From an uncultured Collinsella sp. (lineage in GTDB: Bacteria; Actinomycetota; Coriobacteriia; Coriobacteriales; Coriobacteriaceae), in contig CATYJU010000066.1 of the NCBI GenBank assembly GCA_958407995.1, forward strand, positions 1 to 8,069: DNA of 8,069 nt, in the 5' to 3' direction. A program made the translations under genes and the position numbers. Under the pieces are notes generated by a model. That model was not told the origin of the DNA. It did no database searches and was given only the letters and a program-made list of their open reading frames with translations. Positions 6,333 through 8,069 of the stretch are shown here, piece after piece; position 1 is the stretch's first letter; each line of letters starts with the position of its first letter.

Positions 6333-8048
6333 CTATCGTGCCGAGCCCGCGACGGGCTCAAAATGCTTGTCCTTCACGGCAGCAGCCAGGCGATCCGCCA
6401 GGTTGCGAACGCGCGGATCCAGGCGCGCGGCACCTGGGTTGACGAAGAAGCGGGCCGTACAGTCCATAATGCGGCCGGTGATGACCAGGTCGTTGTCGCG
6501 CAGCGTGGCGCCCGTGGCGGTGATGTCCACGATGCGATCGGTCATGCCAACGATGGGGCCCAGCTCGATGTTGCCGTGCAGCGAGACGATATCGGCGTTC
6601 ACGCCGCGCTCGGTATACCAGGCACTCGCGATGCGCGGGTACTTGGTTGCCACGCGAAACGAACCGCGGCGGGCATAGTTGCGCTCGGCCTGACCGGCGC
6701 GCCACGCGGGCTCCGCCTCAATAAAGGTGCACAGGCCATAGCCCAGGTCGACCAGCTGCAGCAGGTTGAGGTCTGCCTCGATAAGCGAGTCCCAACCGCA
6801 GATGCCGCAGTCGGCGCCGCCGCAGCCCACAAAGGCAGGCGCGTCGCTGGGGCGCACAATGACAAACTCGATATCGCCGACCGCGCCCTCGCCGGCACGC
6901 GTGTCGCGGCCGCGCACGATCAGGTGACGGCCGGGGTCACGCAGCTCGGAGACGTCCAGGCCCGCGGTCTCAAGCACGTCGAGGGTATCGGCCTTGAGCG
7001 AACCCTTGGGCACGGCGATACGCAGCGGCCCCTCGGCGCCACGGCCCACGGCGTGGTCGCCATCGGAAGCGGCGTCCTCGGCCGAGGTGCGCACGGCCTC
7101 CAGACGCTCGAGCGAAAAGGCGAAGCCCGCCGCCGGCACCTCGATACCGTCGCCAAATGCGCCGGTAAAGATGGAGTCATAGCGTCCGCCCGAACCGACC
7201 GGATCGGGCAGTCCGCCGGCATAAGCCTTAAAGACCAGGCCCGTGTAGTAATCGAAAGAGTTCATGATGGAGAAGTCGAACGACAGCACCTGGGCGTCCT
7301 CGGGTGCCAGGCCCTCAACCAGGGCACGCAGCTCGCGCGTCAGCGGCGCGACGATACCGGCGGCCTCCAGCAGCGCGTCCACGCGGTCGAGTACCTCGGC
7401 ACCGCCGTGCAGACGCGGCAGCTCGCTAATGGCGGCCTTGACGGCATCGGACTCGGTGCTTGCCGCCACGCGGGCATCGAGGCCCACAAAGTCGTTGGCG
7501 TGCACGCAGCGCAGGGCCTCGGCGGCCAGCTCGCGATCCTCGCACGCCGCGAGCAGTTCCTTAAACGGACGCACGCTACCTGCGATAATGCGCGTATCGG
7601 GCAGTGCCAGCTTGCGCACGGCCTCGGCCACGAGCGAGACAATCTCGACATCGCCCGCGGTATCGCCCGCACCGATAAGCTCAAAGCCCAGCTGTGTAAA
7701 CTGGCGCGAGCCACCGGCATTGCGCTGACACTCGCGAACCACCGGCGCCTCGTAGCGAAGGCGTAGGGGCAGGTCGGCCGCGCGCATGCGGGTCGAAACC
7801 AGACGCACGATCGGCAATGTGTTGTCGGGACGGACCACCAGCAGGCGGCCATCATCGTCAAAGAGCTTAAACGGTGTGTCCGCAATGCGGCCGCCTTCCT
7901 CGAGTGAACCCTTGTCCTCGAGCAACGGCGTTTCGACCGGCAGGTAATGATGCTCCCTGAAGCAGCCCTTCACCGTCAGCGCAATCTCCTCGCGCGCCTG
8001 AGCCTCCTCGGGCAATATGTCCCGGAATCCCCACGGTGTGGCCGTCAT
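6333..8048 (-). CDS. hisZG: Fused ATP phosphoribosyltransferase: HisZ regulatory domain plus short-form HisG catalytic domain
   Basis: This 571-residue protein joins two proteins that are normally separate. Residues 1 to about 320 are HisZ, a paralogue of the histidyl-tRNA synthetase core: GFRDILPEEA (7-16), VRPDNTLPIVRL (72-83), RYEAPVVREC and RQFTQLGFELIGA (115-127), SFDYYTGLVF (264-273), GSGGRYDSIF (285-294) and AAGFAFSLERL. The synthetase anticodon-binding domain is missing and NSFDYY replaces the synthetase RGLDYY, so it is not a tRNA ligase. A linker (about 321-341, rich in Ala, Asp and Gly) leads to short-form HisG at 342-571: LRIAVPKGSLKADTLDVLE, FVIVRPSDAP, ATKYPRIA, and the PRPP loop VDITATGATLRDNDLV (507-522). 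HisG condenses ATP with PRPP, the committed, usually histidine-inhibited step. The ATG at 8048 has GAGGAGG about eight bases upstream. No frameshift or stop divides the domains. It is the first his gene in the window; only 21 bases lie before it. Confidence 0.95.
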   Translation of the reverse strand: MTATPWGFRDILPEEAQAREEIALTVKGCFREHHYLPVETPLLEDKGSLEEGGRIADTPFKLFDDDGRLLVVRPDNTLPIVRLVSTRMRAADLPLRLRYEAPVVRECQRNAGGSRQFTQLGFELIGAGDTAGDVEIVSLVAEAVRKLALPDTRIIAGSVRPFKELLAACEDRELAAEALRCVHANDFVGLDARVAASTESDAVKAAISELPRLHGGAEVLDRVDALLEAAGIVAPLTRELRALVEGLAPEDAQVLSFDFSIMNSFDYYTGLVFKAYAGGLPDPVGSGGRYDSIFTGAFGDGIEVPAAGFAFSLERLEAVRTSAEDAASDGDHAVGRGAEGPLRIAVPKGSLKADTLDVLETAGLDVSELRDPGRHLIVRGRDTRAGEGAVGDIEFVIVRPSDAPAFVGCGGADCGICGWDSLIEADLNLLQLVDLGYGLCTFIEAEPAWRAGQAERNYARRGSFRVATKYPRIASAWYTERGVNADIVSLHGNIELGPIVGMTDRIVDITATGATLRDNDLVITGRIMDCTARFFVNPGAARLDPRVRNLADRLAAAVKDKHFEPVAGSAR

Positions 8049-8069
8049 CTGGTGAGCCTCCTCATGCTG

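Noticed and set aside
4767..7766. A 999-codon open frame on the plus strand opposite hisD and hisZG
   Set aside because: It is antisense to two unmistakable enzymes. Long stop-free antisense frames are expected in GC-rich DNA with G/C-ending codons, and its translation (His-, Arg-, Gly- and Ala-rich) has no recognisable domain.
7089..8048. Histidyl-tRNA synthetase
   Set aside because: The synthetase-like core lacks the RGLDYY motif and the anticodon-binding domain and is followed by HisG, so HisZ is the right call.

Overview
The window holds most of one histidine-biosynthesis operon, entirely on the minus strand. Read in the direction of transcription (right to left) the order is hisZ-hisG fusion, hisD, hisC, hisB, repeat element, hisH, hisA, hisF, inverted repeat, hisI, small unknown gene cut by the window edge. 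The DNA is GC-rich with strongly G/C-ending codons. That composition, the short-form HisG with a HisZ partner, and the single-domain HisB and HisI suggest a GC-rich anaerobic Gram-positive, most likely a Coriobacteriia actinobacterium such as Collinsella. The taxon is an inference, not something the sequence proves.

Right part (3086-8069): the HisZG fusion (first step, ATP phosphoribosyltransferase), HisD (last two oxidations), HisC (aminotransferase) and HisB (imidazoleglycerol-phosphate dehydratase). hisD-hisC-hisB are packed with 0-1 nt between genes. A 105-nt spacer separates hisZG from hisD.

Middle (2959-3085): a compact REP/BIME-like element with two inverted 37-bp copies. One copy ends inside the hisB stop codon and the other ends just before the hisH translation start.

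Left part (1-2958): hisH and hisA overlap by ATGA, and hisF follows hisA after 3 nt. HisH and HisF form IGP synthase and HisA makes its substrate. A 153-nt spacer with a symmetric imperfect palindrome follows, then hisI, then a small Cys/His-containing protein whose start overlaps the hisI stop by ATGA. That protein is not HisE.

Together the genes cover histidine synthesis from PRPP and ATP to histidine, except PR-ATP pyrophosphohydrolase (HisE) and histidinol-phosphate phosphatase (HisN or HisJ type), neither of which is visible here. The main points of interest are the hisZ-hisG fusion, the small protein coupled to hisI, the two palindromic elements inside an otherwise tight operon, and the absence of hisE next to hisI.
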